64,000 nt of DNA from Stenotrophomonas lactitubi (GTDB taxonomy: Bacteria > Pseudomonadota > Gammaproteobacteria > Xanthomonadales > Xanthomonadaceae). Under the pieces are notes generated by a model. It was not told the origin of the DNA, searched no databases, and saw only the letters and a list, made by a program, of their open reading frames with translations. Of the stretch, positions 8,518 through 17,210 are shown in pieces (the stretch's first letter is position 1; every line of letters begins with the position of its first letter). Position numbers and translations under genes: made by a program. Location of the stretch: assembly GCF_002803515.1 (NCBI RefSeq), contig NZ_PHQX01000001.1:992001-1056000 (forward strand), read 5' to 3'.

Positions 8518-9486
8518 ATGCGCCATACCGCCCATCGCCTGCTTCGCCTGATCTCGCTGCTGCAGGCCCGCCGCCACTGGTCCGGTGCCGAGCTCGCCGA
8601 GCGCATGGGGGTGGATCGGCGCAGCATCCGTCGCGATGTCGAACGCCTGCGCGAGCTGGGATATCCGGTGCAGGCGTCGGCCGGCGTAGGCGGGGGCTAC
8701 CGGCTGGGCGCGGGGGCACCGGTGCTGCCGATGCTGCTGGACGAGGAAGAGGCCACCACGCTGGCGATTGCCCTGCGTGCGGCCTCGGCCACGGTCTCCG
8801 GCATCGACGACACCGCACGCGGCCTGCTGTCCAAGCTCGACCCGCTGGTGCCGGCGCGTCGCCGCCAGCAGGCCGGCGAAGTGCATGCGGCCACTGCGAC
8901 CCTGTCCGATCTGCCATCCACCGATGCGCGCCTGCTCGGGCGGCTGGCCCAGCACTGCCGGCAGGCCGCGCGGCTGGCCTTCGAATACCGCAGCGCGCAG
9001 GACGCGGTGACGCAACGGCAAGTCGAGGCCCAGCACCTGGTCAACTACGGGCGGCGCTGGTATCTGCTGGCCTGGGACCTGGGCCGGCAGGACTGGCGCA
9101 CGCTGCGCGTGGACCGGATGGGCGCTGTGCGGCCTCTGCCCGAGCCTGGCCTGCACCGGCGAACCCCGGCGCCGCCCGATGTGATGGTGCGGCAGGCGGT
9201 CAGCCAGGCGCCGTTCGCGCTGCAGGCCATCCTGCGCCTGGCCGGCAGTGAAGCGGAGCTGGCCGGCCGCATTCCGCCCTGGTGCGGCGTGCTCGAGGCT
9301 GACGGCGCAGACCATTGTCTGTTGCGGATGGGTGCGGAAAGCCGCGGCATGATGCTGGCGCAGATTCTCAGCCTGGATCGCCTGCCGGTGGCACTGTGGA
9401 CCACGCCGGCCGAGCTGCGCGAGGAGCTGGCCCAGCGTCTGACCGGGCTCAGCCAGGTACTGGCCGTGCCCGCGGTCACGGTCTGA
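8518..9486 (+). CDS. YafY-type HTH/WYL-domain transcriptional regulator
   Basis: 322 residues from the ATG at 8518. The N-terminal winged HTH (about 5-60) reads LLRLISLLQARRHWSGAEL with the recognition segment VDRRSIRRDVERL. The WYL domain (about 135-215) contains VNYGRRWYLLAWDL, and a WCX-like C-terminus follows. Such proteins are ligand-sensing regulators, mostly repressors of a neighbouring gene. The divergent GST gene is the obvious partner. The ligand is unknown. Confidence 0.88.
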   Translation: MRHTAHRLLRLISLLQARRHWSGAELAERMGVDRRSIRRDVERLRELGYPVQASAGVGGGYRLGAGAPVLPMLLDEEEATTLAIALRAASATVSGIDDTARGLLSKLDPLVPARRRQQAGEVHAATATLSDLPSTDARLLGRLAQHCRQAARLAFEYRSAQDAVTQRQVEAQHLVNYGRRWYLLAWDLGRQDWRTLRVDRMGAVRPLPEPGLHRRTPAPPDVMVRQAVSQAPFALQAILRLAGSEAELAGRIPPWCGVLEADGADHCLLRMGAESRGMMLAQILSLDRLPVALWTTPAELREELAQRLTGLSQVLAVPAVTV

Positions 9487-9532
9487 GCCGTCGCCCTTGG
9501 CAAGCCGCAGCGAAGCTGGGACACTCGCGGCC

Positions 9533-10456
9533 ATGAAGGGGAGACTGGGGACAACGGCGATCATCATCGCTGCGCTGACCGCTGCGCCGGCCAGCGCCGG
9601 CACCCTGTACAAGTGCCTTGGCGCCGACGGGGTCACCAGCTATGTCAGCAAGCGGGTGGCCGGTGCCCAATGCAGCACCATCAGCTACACCCGCAGCGCA
9701 GGCAGGGCGGTGCGTGCCCCGGTCGCCACTTCGGTGCCGGTGCCAGCACCTGCTGCAGTGGTGGCCAGTGCCGAGCGTAATCCGGTCGCGGTTGCCGCCA
9801 GCGCTGCCAGTCCCGCTGTCGCACCGACTCCGGTACCCGCGGCAGCGTCCACGCCGGCCGCTCCACGCGGCGGCAAGATGGTCAGCGGCCAGGTCTATTC
9901 GTACATGCAGGACGGGGTGCGCCACTACACCAGTGCACGCCCGACCCAGGTCGCCAACCTCGGCCCGGTGCGGACCATCCGCTACAGCTTCATGGAGCGC
10001 TGCTACGCCTGCGGGGTCAATCCACGCGTCGATTTCGGCAGCGTGCGCCTGAACACCACGGCCTTCCAGAGCGAGATCACCTCGGCTGCACGCGAATTCG
10101 GGGTGGAAGAAGCGGTGGTACGCGCGATCATCCACGCCGAATCGGCGTACAACCCGACCGCGCTCAGCCGTGCCGGTGCGCAGGGCCTGATGCAGCTGAT
10201 GCCGCCCACCGCCGCACGCTTCGGCGTCAGCGATTCCTACGACGCCGGGCAGAACATCCGTGGCGGCGTGCAGTACCTGGCGTGGTTGTTGAAGCGCTTC
10301 AAAGGTGATCTGACCCTGGCCGCGGCCGGTTACAACGCCGGCGAAGGCGCGGTCGATCGCCATGGAGGCGTGCCACCCTACAGCGAGACCCAGTATTACG
10401 TGCGAAGGGTAGGGCAGCTGGCCGAGCGCTACCGCACCGCCCTGACCCACCAGTAG
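9533..10456 (+). CDS. periplasmic lytic transglycosylase (SLT domain)
   Basis: 307 residues. A signal peptide ends near ASAG (residue 23) and is followed by a DUF4124-like segment (TLYKCLGADGVTSYVSK). A long Ala/Pro/Val linker follows (about 60-112), then the SLT domain from about 180. The catalytic glutamate is Glu203 in IIHAESAYNPTA, followed by GAQGLMQLMP and AAGYNAGEGAV. It should cleave peptidoglycan glycan strands to anhydromuramoyl products. The TAG stop codon is donated by the GTAG head of a SMAG repeat. Confidence 0.9.
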   Translation: MKGRLGTTAIIIAALTAAPASAGTLYKCLGADGVTSYVSKRVAGAQCSTISYTRSAGRAVRAPVATSVPVPAPAAVVASAERNPVAVAASAASPAVAPTPVPAAASTPAAPRGGKMVSGQVYSYMQDGVRHYTSARPTQVANLGPVRTIRYSFMERCYACGVNPRVDFGSVRLNTTAFQSEITSAAREFGVEEAVVRAIIHAESAYNPTALSRAGAQGLMQLMPPTAARFGVSDSYDAGQNIRGGVQYLAWLLKRFKGDLTLAAAGYNAGEGAVDRHGGVPPYSETQYYVRRVGQLAERYRTALTHQ

Positions 10457-10516
10457 GTGCCGACCGTTGGTCGGCACACCTTCAAGCGGGTAGGTGCCAA
10501 CTGTCAGTCGGCACAC
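10453..10516. repeat. two SMAG-type palindromes after the transglycosylase
   Basis: GTAG-headed hairpins lie at 10453-10480 (TGCCGACCGTTGGTCGGCA) and 10490-10516 (TGCCAACTGTCAGTCGGCA, a degenerate copy). The first GTAG overlaps the coding sequence so that its TAG is the stop codon of the upstream gene. Confidence 0.75.
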
Positions 10517-10540
10517 CTTGAAAAGAGTTGTTGCAATGCG

Positions 10541-10570
10541 TTGTGTGGCGCGCGACGGTTCCGCTACACT
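10541..10570 (+). promoter_or_regulatory. candidate promoter of petABC
   Basis: TTGTGT at 10541 and TACACT at 10565, with an 18-bp spacer, form a sigma-70-like pair 82 bases before the petA ATG. The match is moderate. Confidence 0.4.
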
Positions 10571-10651
10571 CGACCGAGATTCAATGCGGCTCTGGCCCCC
10601 ACCGGAACCGCTGGCAGCCTTAAAGCTACCTAATCAATATCGGAGTGCCGG

Positions 10652-11272
10652 ATGGCCAACGATGGGGTACACGATCCAGTCAACACCGGACGTCGGCGTT
10701 TTCTTACTGCCACCACAGCCGTGGTGGGCGCCGTCGGCGTCGGATTCACCGCAGTTCCTTTCATCAAATCCTGGAACCCCAGTGCCCGCGCCAAGCTTGC
10801 CGGCGCACCGGTGGTGGCCGACATCAGCGCCCTGCAGGAAGGCCAACGCCTGATCGTGGAATGGCGTGGCCAGCCGATCTGGATCGTCAAACGGTCCAAG
10901 GCGATCCTCGATGCGCTGCATGGGCTGGATGGCCGCTTGAAGGACCCAGAGTCCGGCGAGAAGGACCAGCAGCCGGAGTACGTGCTCAAGCAGAACCCCG
11001 AGCTGCGCTCGATCAAGCCCGAGATCTCGGTGCTGGTCGGTCTGTGCACGCACCTGGGCTGCTCGCCGGAAATGGTGGGTGAAATCCGCCCCGAGCCCTA
11101 CGACCCACAGTGGAAGGGCGGCTATTTCTGCCCCTGCCACAAGTCGCGCTTCGACATGTCCGGCCGCGTCTTCAAGGACGTGCCCGCACCCATCAACCTG
11201 AAGGTGCCCGCGCACCACTACCAGGACGACAACACCATCATCATCGGTGTCGATCCGCAGGGGGCTGCCTGA
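10652..11272 (+). CDS. petA: ubiquinol-cytochrome c reductase Rieske iron-sulfur subunit
   Basis: 206 residues. A twin-arginine-type N-terminus (RRRFLTATTAVVGAVG) leads into a membrane anchor. The [2Fe-2S] ligands are in CTHLGC (132-137) and CPCH (160-163), with the Rieske disulfide pair Cys137/Cys162. It passes electrons from ubiquinol to cytochrome c1 on the periplasmic side of complex III. It is first of a petABC operon; its TGA overlaps the petB ATG. Confidence 0.96.
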   Translation: MANDGVHDPVNTGRRRFLTATTAVVGAVGVGFTAVPFIKSWNPSARAKLAGAPVVADISALQEGQRLIVEWRGQPIWIVKRSKAILDALHGLDGRLKDPESGEKDQQPEYVLKQNPELRSIKPEISVLVGLCTHLGCSPEMVGEIRPEPYDPQWKGGYFCPCHKSRFDMSGRVFKDVPAPINLKVPAHHYQDDNTIIIGVDPQGAA

Positions 11273-12531
11273 TGTCCAACATCCTCAGCCGTACCGCCAC
11301 CGGCGTGGCCGACTGGGTCAATGCCCGCGCGCCGGGGTTGATGCCGATCTACCGCAAGCATGTCAGCGAGTACTACGCGCCAAAGAACTTCAACATCTGG
11401 TACTACTTCGGCTCGCTGGCGCTGCTGGTGCTGGTCAACCAGATCGTCACCGGCATCTTCCTGACCATGCACTACAAGACGAATGCCGCCGAAGCATTCG
11501 CCTCCATCGAATACATCATGCGTGACGTGGAGTGGGGCTGGCTGATCCGCTACATGCACTCCACGGGTGCCTCGCTGTTCTTCATCGTGGTCTACCTGCA
11601 CATGTTCCGCGGGCTGCTGTATGGCAGCTACCAGAAGCCACGTGAACTGGTGTGGATCCTGGGCATGCTGATCTACCTGGTGCTGATGGCCGAAGCCTTC
11701 ATGGGCTACGTGCTGCCGTGGGGCCAGATGTCGTTCTGGGGCGCCAAGGTGATCATCTCGCTCTTCGGCGCCATTCCAGTGATCGGCAACGGCCTCACCG
11801 AATGGATCATGGGCGATTACCTGCCCAGCGACGCCACGCTCAACCGCTTCTTCGCACTGCACGTGATCGCGCTGCCGCTGGTGCTGCTGCTGCTGGTGGT
11901 GCTGCACCTGGGTGCGCTGCATGAAGTGGGATCGAACAACCCCGATGGCGTGGAGATCAAGAAGGGGCCGAAGGGCAACCGCTGGTCACCGAACGCGCCG
12001 ACCGACGGCATTCCGTTCCATCCCTATTACACGCTCAAGGATGGCGTCGGTGCGGGCTTCCTGCTGATCATCGCGGCCTTCATCATCTTCTTTGCGCCGG
12101 CCTTCGGTGGCCTGTTCCTGGAACACGACAACTTCACCGAAGCCAACCGCCTGGTCACCCCCGAGCACATCAAGCCGGTCTGGTACTACACGCCGTACTA
12201 CGCGATGTTGCGGGTGGTGCCGAACAAGCTGGGCGGCGTGATCGTGATGTTCTCGGCCATCGCCATCCTGTTCCTGGTGCCCTGGCTCGACCGCGCCAAG
12301 GTCAAGTCCTACCGCTACCGCGGCTGGCTGTCGCGCGGCCTGCTGGGCATGTTCGTGGTGTGCTTCGCGTGGTTGATGGTGATCGGCTCCGGTCCTGGTA
12401 CCGATGCGCACGAGACCTATGTCGGGCGGGTGCTGACCTTCCTGTACTTCGCCTTCTTCATCACCATGCCGATATGGACAAGGCTGGACAAGACCAAGCC
12501 GGTACCGGAAAGGGTGACCACGCATGACTGA
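11272..12531 (+). CDS. petB: cytochrome b subunit of the bc1 complex
   Basis: 419 residues from the ATG at 11272 (overlapping the petA stop). Eight or more membrane helices are visible, with the paired haem-binding His near RYMHSTGASLFF and FALHVIALPLVLLL. The Qo-site PDW-type motif is replaced by the bacterial EHI variant (TPEHIKPVWYYTPYYAMLR). It oxidises ubiquinol and holds both b haems. It overlaps petC by 8 bases. Confidence 0.96.
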   Translation: MSNILSRTATGVADWVNARAPGLMPIYRKHVSEYYAPKNFNIWYYFGSLALLVLVNQIVTGIFLTMHYKTNAAEAFASIEYIMRDVEWGWLIRYMHSTGASLFFIVVYLHMFRGLLYGSYQKPRELVWILGMLIYLVLMAEAFMGYVLPWGQMSFWGAKVIISLFGAIPVIGNGLTEWIMGDYLPSDATLNRFFALHVIALPLVLLLLVVLHLGALHEVGSNNPDGVEIKKGPKGNRWSPNAPTDGIPFHPYYTLKDGVGAGFLLIIAAFIIFFAPAFGGLFLEHDNFTEANRLVTPEHIKPVWYYTPYYAMLRVVPNKLGGVIVMFSAIAILFLVPWLDRAKVKSYRYRGWLSRGLLGMFVVCFAWLMVIGSGPGTDAHETYVGRVLTFLYFAFFITMPIWTRLDKTKPVPERVTTHD

Positions 12532-13273
12532 GCGCTGGATGGTCCGGCTGGCCCTGGCGGCCGCCCTGATGCTGGGCAGTACCCTGGCAATGGCCGCCGA
12601 GGGCGGCACCAAGCTGCTGCAGGCCGGCAACGACCTGGGTGACCGGGCGTCGCTGCAGCGCGGCGCCCAGCTGTACATGAACTACTGCAGCGGTTGCCAC
12701 GCATTGAAGTACCTGCGCTATTCGCGGATGGGCGAGGACCTGGGGCTGAGCGAGGAAGAGGTGATGAACAACCTCAACTTCACCGGCTCGGCGGTCGGCG
12801 ATCCCGTGCCCGTGGCGATGCCCAAGGAGCAGGCCGAAAAGTGGTTCGGCAAGATGCCGCCCGACCTGAGCCTGATTTCGCGGGTACGCGGCAGCGACTG
12901 GATCTACACCTACCTGAAGTCGTTCTACCTGGACAGCAGCCGCCCGCTGGGCTGGAACAACGCGCTGTTCGCCAATGCATCCATGCCCAATCCGTTGTGG
13001 GAGATGCAGGGCCTGCAGCACGCAGTGCATGGCAAGGCCGAAGCGCCGGGCATGGACCCGCCGGTGACCGGCCTGCGCATTGAAAGTCCGGGCTCGGTCG
13101 ATGCGGGCCAGTACGACCAGGCCGTGCGCGACATCACCAACTTCCTCGAATACGCCGGCGAACCGGCCGCGCTGAAGCGGCAGCAGCTCGGTGTCTGGGT
13201 GATCCTGTTCCTGGCCCTGCTGACCTTCCTGGTGTACCTGTTGAAGAAGGAATACTGGAAGGACGTGCACTGA
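12524..13273 (+). CDS. petC: cytochrome c1
   Basis: 249 residues. The signal peptide ends around AMAAEGG (residue 25). The c-type haem motif CSGCH is at 55-59, and a candidate Met axial ligand lies in the later NASMPNPLWEMQG stretch. The C-terminal anchor is near 222-240 (LGVWVILFLALLTFLVYLL). It accepts electrons from the Rieske protein and reduces soluble cytochromes c. Last gene of petABC. Confidence 0.96.
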   Translation: MTERWMVRLALAAALMLGSTLAMAAEGGTKLLQAGNDLGDRASLQRGAQLYMNYCSGCHALKYLRYSRMGEDLGLSEEEVMNNLNFTGSAVGDPVPVAMPKEQAEKWFGKMPPDLSLISRVRGSDWIYTYLKSFYLDSSRPLGWNNALFANASMPNPLWEMQGLQHAVHGKAEAPGMDPPVTGLRIESPGSVDAGQYDQAVRDITNFLEYAGEPAALKRQQLGVWVILFLALLTFLVYLLKKEYWKDVH

Positions 13274-13407
13274 TCCAGAGCCGGCCATTGCATCGGGCCT
13301 ATTGGCTTTTGTGATGGTCGGTTGCACACTCGGGGAGGAGTCGACCGCCAGCACGGTGCTGGCGGCGCCGATGCGGCAGGCGGTCTCCTGTCGTAGGAGA
13401 GCCTTTG

Positions 13408-14043
13408 ATGGCGGCGAGCGTACGCATGCGCAATACACTGACGCTGTTTTCCTCGAACGACGATGTACTGTGCCACCGTGTGCGCCTGGTGCTGGCGGCC
13501 AAGGGCGTGAGCTTCGACTTCGTTCCGGTCGATCCACAGAACCCGCCGGAAGACCTGATCGATCTCAATCCGTACCATTCGGTGCCGACCCTGGTCGAGC
13601 GCGAGCTGGTGCTGTATGCCGCGTCGGTGGTCAGCGAGTATCTGGACGAGCGCTATCCGCACCCGCCGCTGATGCCGGTTGACCCGCTGTCGCGCGCGCG
13701 CATCCGCCTGGCCATGCTGCGTATCGAGCATGACTGGGTGCCGCAGGTGCAGGCGATCCAGCTGGGCAACAAGACCCAGGCCGAGGCAGGGCGCAAGCGG
13801 CTGAAGGAACTGCTGACGGCCTCGCTGCCGTTGTTCAAGGCCAGCAAGTTCTTCCTCAACCCGGAAATGAGCCTGGCCGACTGCGCGATGGCGCCGATCA
13901 TCTGGCGCCTGCAATCGCTGGATGTGCCGTTGCCGAAGGACAGCAAGGCCATCGAGGACTACGGCAACCGGATTTTCCGCCACCCTGGTTTCGTTCGCAG
14001 CCTTACCGATCAGGAAAAGAAACTGCGCGATCTGCCGGGCTGA
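13408..14043 (+). CDS. sspA: stringent starvation protein A (SspA)
   Basis: 211 residues from the ATG at 13408, preceded by TAGGAGA at seven bases. It has a GST fold: N-terminal thioredoxin-like part LTLFSSNDDVLCHRVRLVLA with NPYHSVPTLVERELVLYAAS, and a helical C-terminal domain. SspA binds RNA polymerase and affects acid and starvation responses rather than acting as a transferase. Its position between petC and sspB is the standard proteobacterial order. Confidence 0.92.
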   Translation: MAASVRMRNTLTLFSSNDDVLCHRVRLVLAAKGVSFDFVPVDPQNPPEDLIDLNPYHSVPTLVERELVLYAASVVSEYLDERYPHPPLMPVDPLSRARIRLAMLRIEHDWVPQVQAIQLGNKTQAEAGRKRLKELLTASLPLFKASKFFLNPEMSLADCAMAPIIWRLQSLDVPLPKDSKAIEDYGNRIFRHPGFVRSLTDQEKKLRDLPG

Positions 14044-14127
14044 TCCGGTATCCGCTTTCCCGTCTGCACGCCGACCGGCGTGCAGGCGATCCGCCCCGGC
14101 AGGGGCGTCGGGCGCTACACTTCACGC

Positions 14128-14583
14128 ATGACCGAAGACTTCTTCCACATGACCAGCCACCGCCCGTATCTGTTGCGGGCTCTGGTGGAATGGATCAACG
14201 ACAACCAGCTGACTCCGCACATCCTGGTCGACGCCGGCGTTCCCGGCGTGCAGGTTCCGCCTTCGGCCGTCAAGGACGGCCGGGTGGTGCTCAACATCGC
14301 CGAGCGCGCAGTCGTGCGGCTGGTGATCGACAACGAGTCGGTGAGCTTCTCGGCGCGCTTCTCCGGCACCAGCTATCCGGTGCAGGTGCCGATCAGCGCG
14401 GTGCTGGCGGTGTATGCGCGCGAGACCGGGCAGGGCATGGCGCTGCCGGACGACATTCCCGGTGGCGAGCCGGCGCAGGCCAGTGATGAGCTGCTGCACG
14501 ACGATGAGCAGACGCCGCCTGACGACACGCCGCCCGCTGGTCCGCCGCCCAAGGGCCGCCCGACCCTGCGCGTGGTCAAGTAG
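14128..14583 (+). CDS. sspB: ClpXP adaptor SspB
   Basis: 151 residues. The substrate-binding domain starts SHRPYLLRALVEWINDNQLT, the conserved SspB N-terminus. After an acidic, Pro-rich linker the last residues are RPTLRVVK, the ClpX-binding (XB) motif. SspB tethers ssrA-tagged peptides to ClpXP. A second ATG at 14149 aligns better with the E. coli start, and neither has a clear ribosome binding site. It is likely co-transcribed with sspA. Confidence 0.92.
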   Translation: MTEDFFHMTSHRPYLLRALVEWINDNQLTPHILVDAGVPGVQVPPSAVKDGRVVLNIAERAVVRLVIDNESVSFSARFSGTSYPVQVPISAVLAVYARETGQGMALPDDIPGGEPAQASDELLHDDEQTPPDDTPPAGPPPKGRPTLRVVK

Positions 14584-14598
14584 TTTCCGCAGCTTTAC

Positions 14599-14962
14599 AT
14601 CCACGCATGGCGTGGATCTACCGGCGCGCTGTCCAGTAGATCCACGCCATGCGTGGATGATCTTGCTTACACATCCTCGGCATCTTCGTTGTCCGCACGG
14701 ATCTGGCTGATCCGCGCTGCACCCGGGCCGGTGAAGGAAATCAGCTGGTCGCCGCGCAGCACCATGCGGCCGACATGGCGATCCACGCATGGCGTGGATC
14801 TACCGGCGCGCTGTCCAGTAGATCCACGCCATGCGTGGATGATCTTGCTTACACATCCTCGGCATCTTCGTTGTCCGCACGGATCTGGCTGATCCGCGCC
14901 GCACCCGGGCCGGTGAAGGAAATCAGCTGGTCGCCGCGCAGCACCATGCGGCCGACATGGCG
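14599..14962. repeat. 182-bp tandem duplication carrying a SMAG pair and a gene 3' end
   Basis: Copy 1 is 14599-14780 and copy 2 is 14781-14962. They differ at a single base (T at 14717, C at 14899). Each contains an inverted pair of SMAG elements (ATCCACGCATGGCGTGGAT and its GTAG-headed partner) followed by the last about 37 codons of the DUF3301-like gene. Only copy 2 is joined to the rest of that gene. This fills the 265-bp gap between sspB and that gene. Confidence 0.95.
14667..14780 (-). pseudogene. duplicated 3' fragment of the DUF3301-like gene
   Basis: This is the copy-1 remnant of the C-terminal coding end (ISFTGPGAARISQIRADNED), a product of the 182-bp tandem duplication. It has no start of its own. 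The unit length is not a multiple of three, so it cannot extend the neighbouring gene in frame. Confidence 0.8.
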
Positions 14963-15199
14963 ATCGATGCCGTCGTAGGAATACTCGAACTTGAAGGTGC
15001 GCTCGAAACCGAGCCGGCCATCTTCCCCGCGCGACAGCCGCAGACCCGTGGCGTGCACCGCCTGGTCCAGCCACTGCACATCGGCGGCACGGCAGGCATT
15101 GCGGCCCAGTTCAACCGCACGTTCGGCGGCCGAACGCGCGGCGTTCCAGAAGAAGTAGACGATACCGCCGGCAATCAGCAGGATCAGCAGGGTGGGCAT
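14849..15199 (-). CDS. DUF3301-like small membrane protein
   Basis: 116 residues from the ATG at 15199. A single N-terminal membrane helix (TLLILLIAGGIVYFFW) is followed by a soluble domain. The soluble part contains ACRAADVQWLDQAVH, LRLSRGEDGRLGFERTF and FEYSYDGIDRHVGRMVL, the pattern of the DUF3301 family. Function unknown. Its 3' end lies inside the second copy of a 182-bp tandem duplication. Confidence 0.75.
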   Translation of the reverse strand: MPTLLILLIAGGIVYFFWNAARSAAERAVELGRNACRAADVQWLDQAVHATGLRLSRGEDGRLGFERTFKFEYSYDGIDRHVGRMVLRGDQLISFTGPGAARISQIRADNEDAEDV

Positions 15200-15268
15200 G
15201 GCTTCAGCCGTGAGGTGTCGATCCGCCAAAGATGGCGACGAATGGCGGCCGGATCAAGCGGCATCTGC

Positions 15269-16246
15269 TCAGCGATCGCTGCCAGGCTCCGTTGCCGGCT
15301 GCAGCGGCACCGATGTCGGTGCAGCGGGTGCCGGCGGAGGCGGTGCAACCCGCGGTGCAGTGGCATTCAACTGCAGCAGTGCGGCCCAGTCCTGTCGGTT
15401 GAAGCTGCACTCGTCCTCACGACCCGGTGTGCAGGTCGGGTCGATGCCGGTGGTGTCGCGCTCGCGCGGCGGCGGCAGCTTGATCATGCCGGTGCGATCC
15501 AGTTGCAGCAGGCGCATCGCCACGGTGTTCATGACGTTGCCGCCCACCAGGTAAAGCGTCTGGTCGCCACCGAGGTTGGCCGCCACCACCACTTCGCAAT
15601 GCGACTTCCAATGGCCGACCGAGCCGTTGCCCAAAGCCTGCACCAGCCCGCTGTAGCTGAGTGTGCTGCTGCGGTCACGCAGGAAGCACAGCAGGTCGCC
15701 CGGTGCCGGCTTGGCGGTGGCCGGGTCCACCAGGCGGTAGGGCACGCCGGAAGGGCCGGCCTGGTAGGCGGCGCGGATGTAGTCGATATGGCGTGGGGAA
15801 CTGTTGAAGCCGGGTACGCCGGCACGCACCATCACCCAGGAAATGAACGCCGCTGACCATGGATTGTCGATCAGGAACGCGCGGCAATCGCTGTCGGTGT
15901 AGCGCGATCCCAACGGGGCCAGGCAGCTGCTGGCACCCGGCTGGCTGCCCAATGCATTCAGCGTGCCGCTTTCGCGCCAGTAGCTGCTGACCCGTTGCCA
16001 GGCGATCAGGCCGTTGTCGGCCAGATGATCGCTCTCGGCTTCGGTGACACTGAGGCTGGCGGCGCGGCCGTCACGGTCGATGAAGGGGCGGAACCAGAGG
16101 CGATGCTCGTTGCAGGCAGTGTTGCGGATGGCGATCGCCAACGGGCTCAGGCCGAAACGCGGGGGTACATCGCAGGCTTCGACGGCGGCGGCCGAGAAGG
16201 GCGCTGCGGCCAGCAGCAGGCAGGCAGGCAAGAGCATCCGGCGCAT
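15269..16246 (-). CDS. DUF2272 family exported protein
   Basis: 325 residues. The ATG at 16246 has AGGAG upstream, followed by a signal peptide (LLPACLLLAAAPFSAAA). The core contains NPWSAAFISWVMVRAGVPGF, DLLCFLRD, HCEVVVA and LVGGNVMNTVAMR. That spacing (W-S-A-A-F, then H-C-E) is typical of DUF2272, which looks like a papain-like amidase fold. A peptidoglycan-related role is inference. A Pro/Ala-rich tail ends the protein. Confidence 0.75.
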   Translation of the reverse strand: MRRMLLPACLLLAAAPFSAAAVEACDVPPRFGLSPLAIAIRNTACNEHRLWFRPFIDRDGRAASLSVTEAESDHLADNGLIAWQRVSSYWRESGTLNALGSQPGASSCLAPLGSRYTDSDCRAFLIDNPWSAAFISWVMVRAGVPGFNSSPRHIDYIRAAYQAGPSGVPYRLVDPATAKPAPGDLLCFLRDRSSTLSYSGLVQALGNGSVGHWKSHCEVVVAANLGGDQTLYLVGGNVMNTVAMRLLQLDRTGMIKLPPPRERDTTGIDPTCTPGREDECSFNRQDWAALLQLNATAPRVAPPPPAPAAPTSVPLQPATEPGSDR

Positions 16247-16311
16247 GCGCGGCTCCTGTGGGGGATGGTCGCAGCGTCGCAGCGCTGTTGTGAACGCTGG
16301 GTGTGAGAGCG

Positions 16312-16336
16312 GTAGTGCCGGCCGCTGGCCGGCAAC
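16312..16336. repeat. SMAG-type palindrome
   Basis: A single GTAG-headed element (TGCCGGCCGCTGGCCGGCA arms) lies between the DUF2272 gene promoter region and the nadC 3' end. Confidence 0.75.
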
Positions 16337-16358
16337 ATCACGATCCGCGAATCCACCC

Positions 16359-17210
16359 TCAACCTGGCGGTGGACCCAGCTTCAACGACAGATCAATGGC
16401 CTGCACGTGCTTGGTCAGGCCGCCGATGGAAATGCAGTCCACGCCATCTTCAGCGATCGAACGCAGGCCGCCGAGGCCGACGCTGCCGGACACTTCCAGA
16501 GGAATGCGGCCTTCGGTGATGCGCACCGCTTCGCGCCGCAGCTCCGGGCTGAAGTCGTCCAGCAGGATGCGTTCACAGCCGGCCTGCAGCGCCTGCCGCA
16601 GCTGTTCCAGGTCCTCGACCTCGACCACCAGTGGCAGTTGCGGCCATTGCCGGCGGGCGGCCGACACCGCGGCAGCCAGTGAACCGGCCGCGCGGATGTG
16701 GTTCTCCTTCAGCATCACCGTGTCGTACAGGCCGAAGCGATGGTTGTCACCGCCGCCGCAACGCACCGCGTACTTCTGCGCCAGGCGCAGGCCGGGCAGG
16801 GTCTTGCGGGTATCGAGGATGCGCGTGCCTGTCCCTTCCACCGCAGCCACATAGCGGGCTGTGGTGGTGGCGGTGCCGGACAGGGTCTGCAGGAAATTCA
16901 GCGAGGTGCGTTCGGCGCTGACCAGACTGCGGCTGCGCCCATGCAGCAGCGCCAGCACGGTACCGGCGCTGACATGGTCGCCTTCGGCTACCCGCCACTC
17001 GATCTGCACGTTGGCATCGAGCGCGCGATGGGTGGCATCGAACCACGGGCGGCCCGCGATCACCGCATCCTGCTTGCACAGCAGGTAGGCGCTGTCGGGC
17101 TGGTCGGGCAGCAGGGCGGCGGTAACGTCACCGCTGCCCAGGTCCTCGGCCAACGCGCGCGCGACATCGGCCGCGACGACGGCTGGATCCGGCGTCGGCA
17201 GCGCGTTCAT
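16359..17210 (-). CDS. nadC: nicotinate-nucleotide pyrophosphorylase (QPRTase)
   Basis: 283 residues from the ATG at 17210. Family motifs are present: SGDVTAALLP near the N-terminus, SAERTSLNFLQTLSGTAT, the substrate-binding DTRKTLPGLR, and VEVEDLEQLRQAL plus EVSGSVGL near the C-terminus. It makes nicotinate mononucleotide from quinolinate and PRPP in NAD synthesis. It overlaps the upstream Trm112-like gene by ATGA. Confidence 0.95.
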   Translation of the reverse strand: MNALPTPDPAVVAADVARALAEDLGSGDVTAALLPDQPDSAYLLCKQDAVIAGRPWFDATHRALDANVQIEWRVAEGDHVSAGTVLALLHGRSRSLVSAERTSLNFLQTLSGTATTTARYVAAVEGTGTRILDTRKTLPGLRLAQKYAVRCGGGDNHRFGLYDTVMLKENHIRAAGSLAAAVSAARRQWPQLPLVVEVEDLEQLRQALQAGCERILLDDFSPELRREAVRITEGRIPLEVSGSVGLGGLRSIAEDGVDCISIGGLTKHVQAIDLSLKLGPPPG

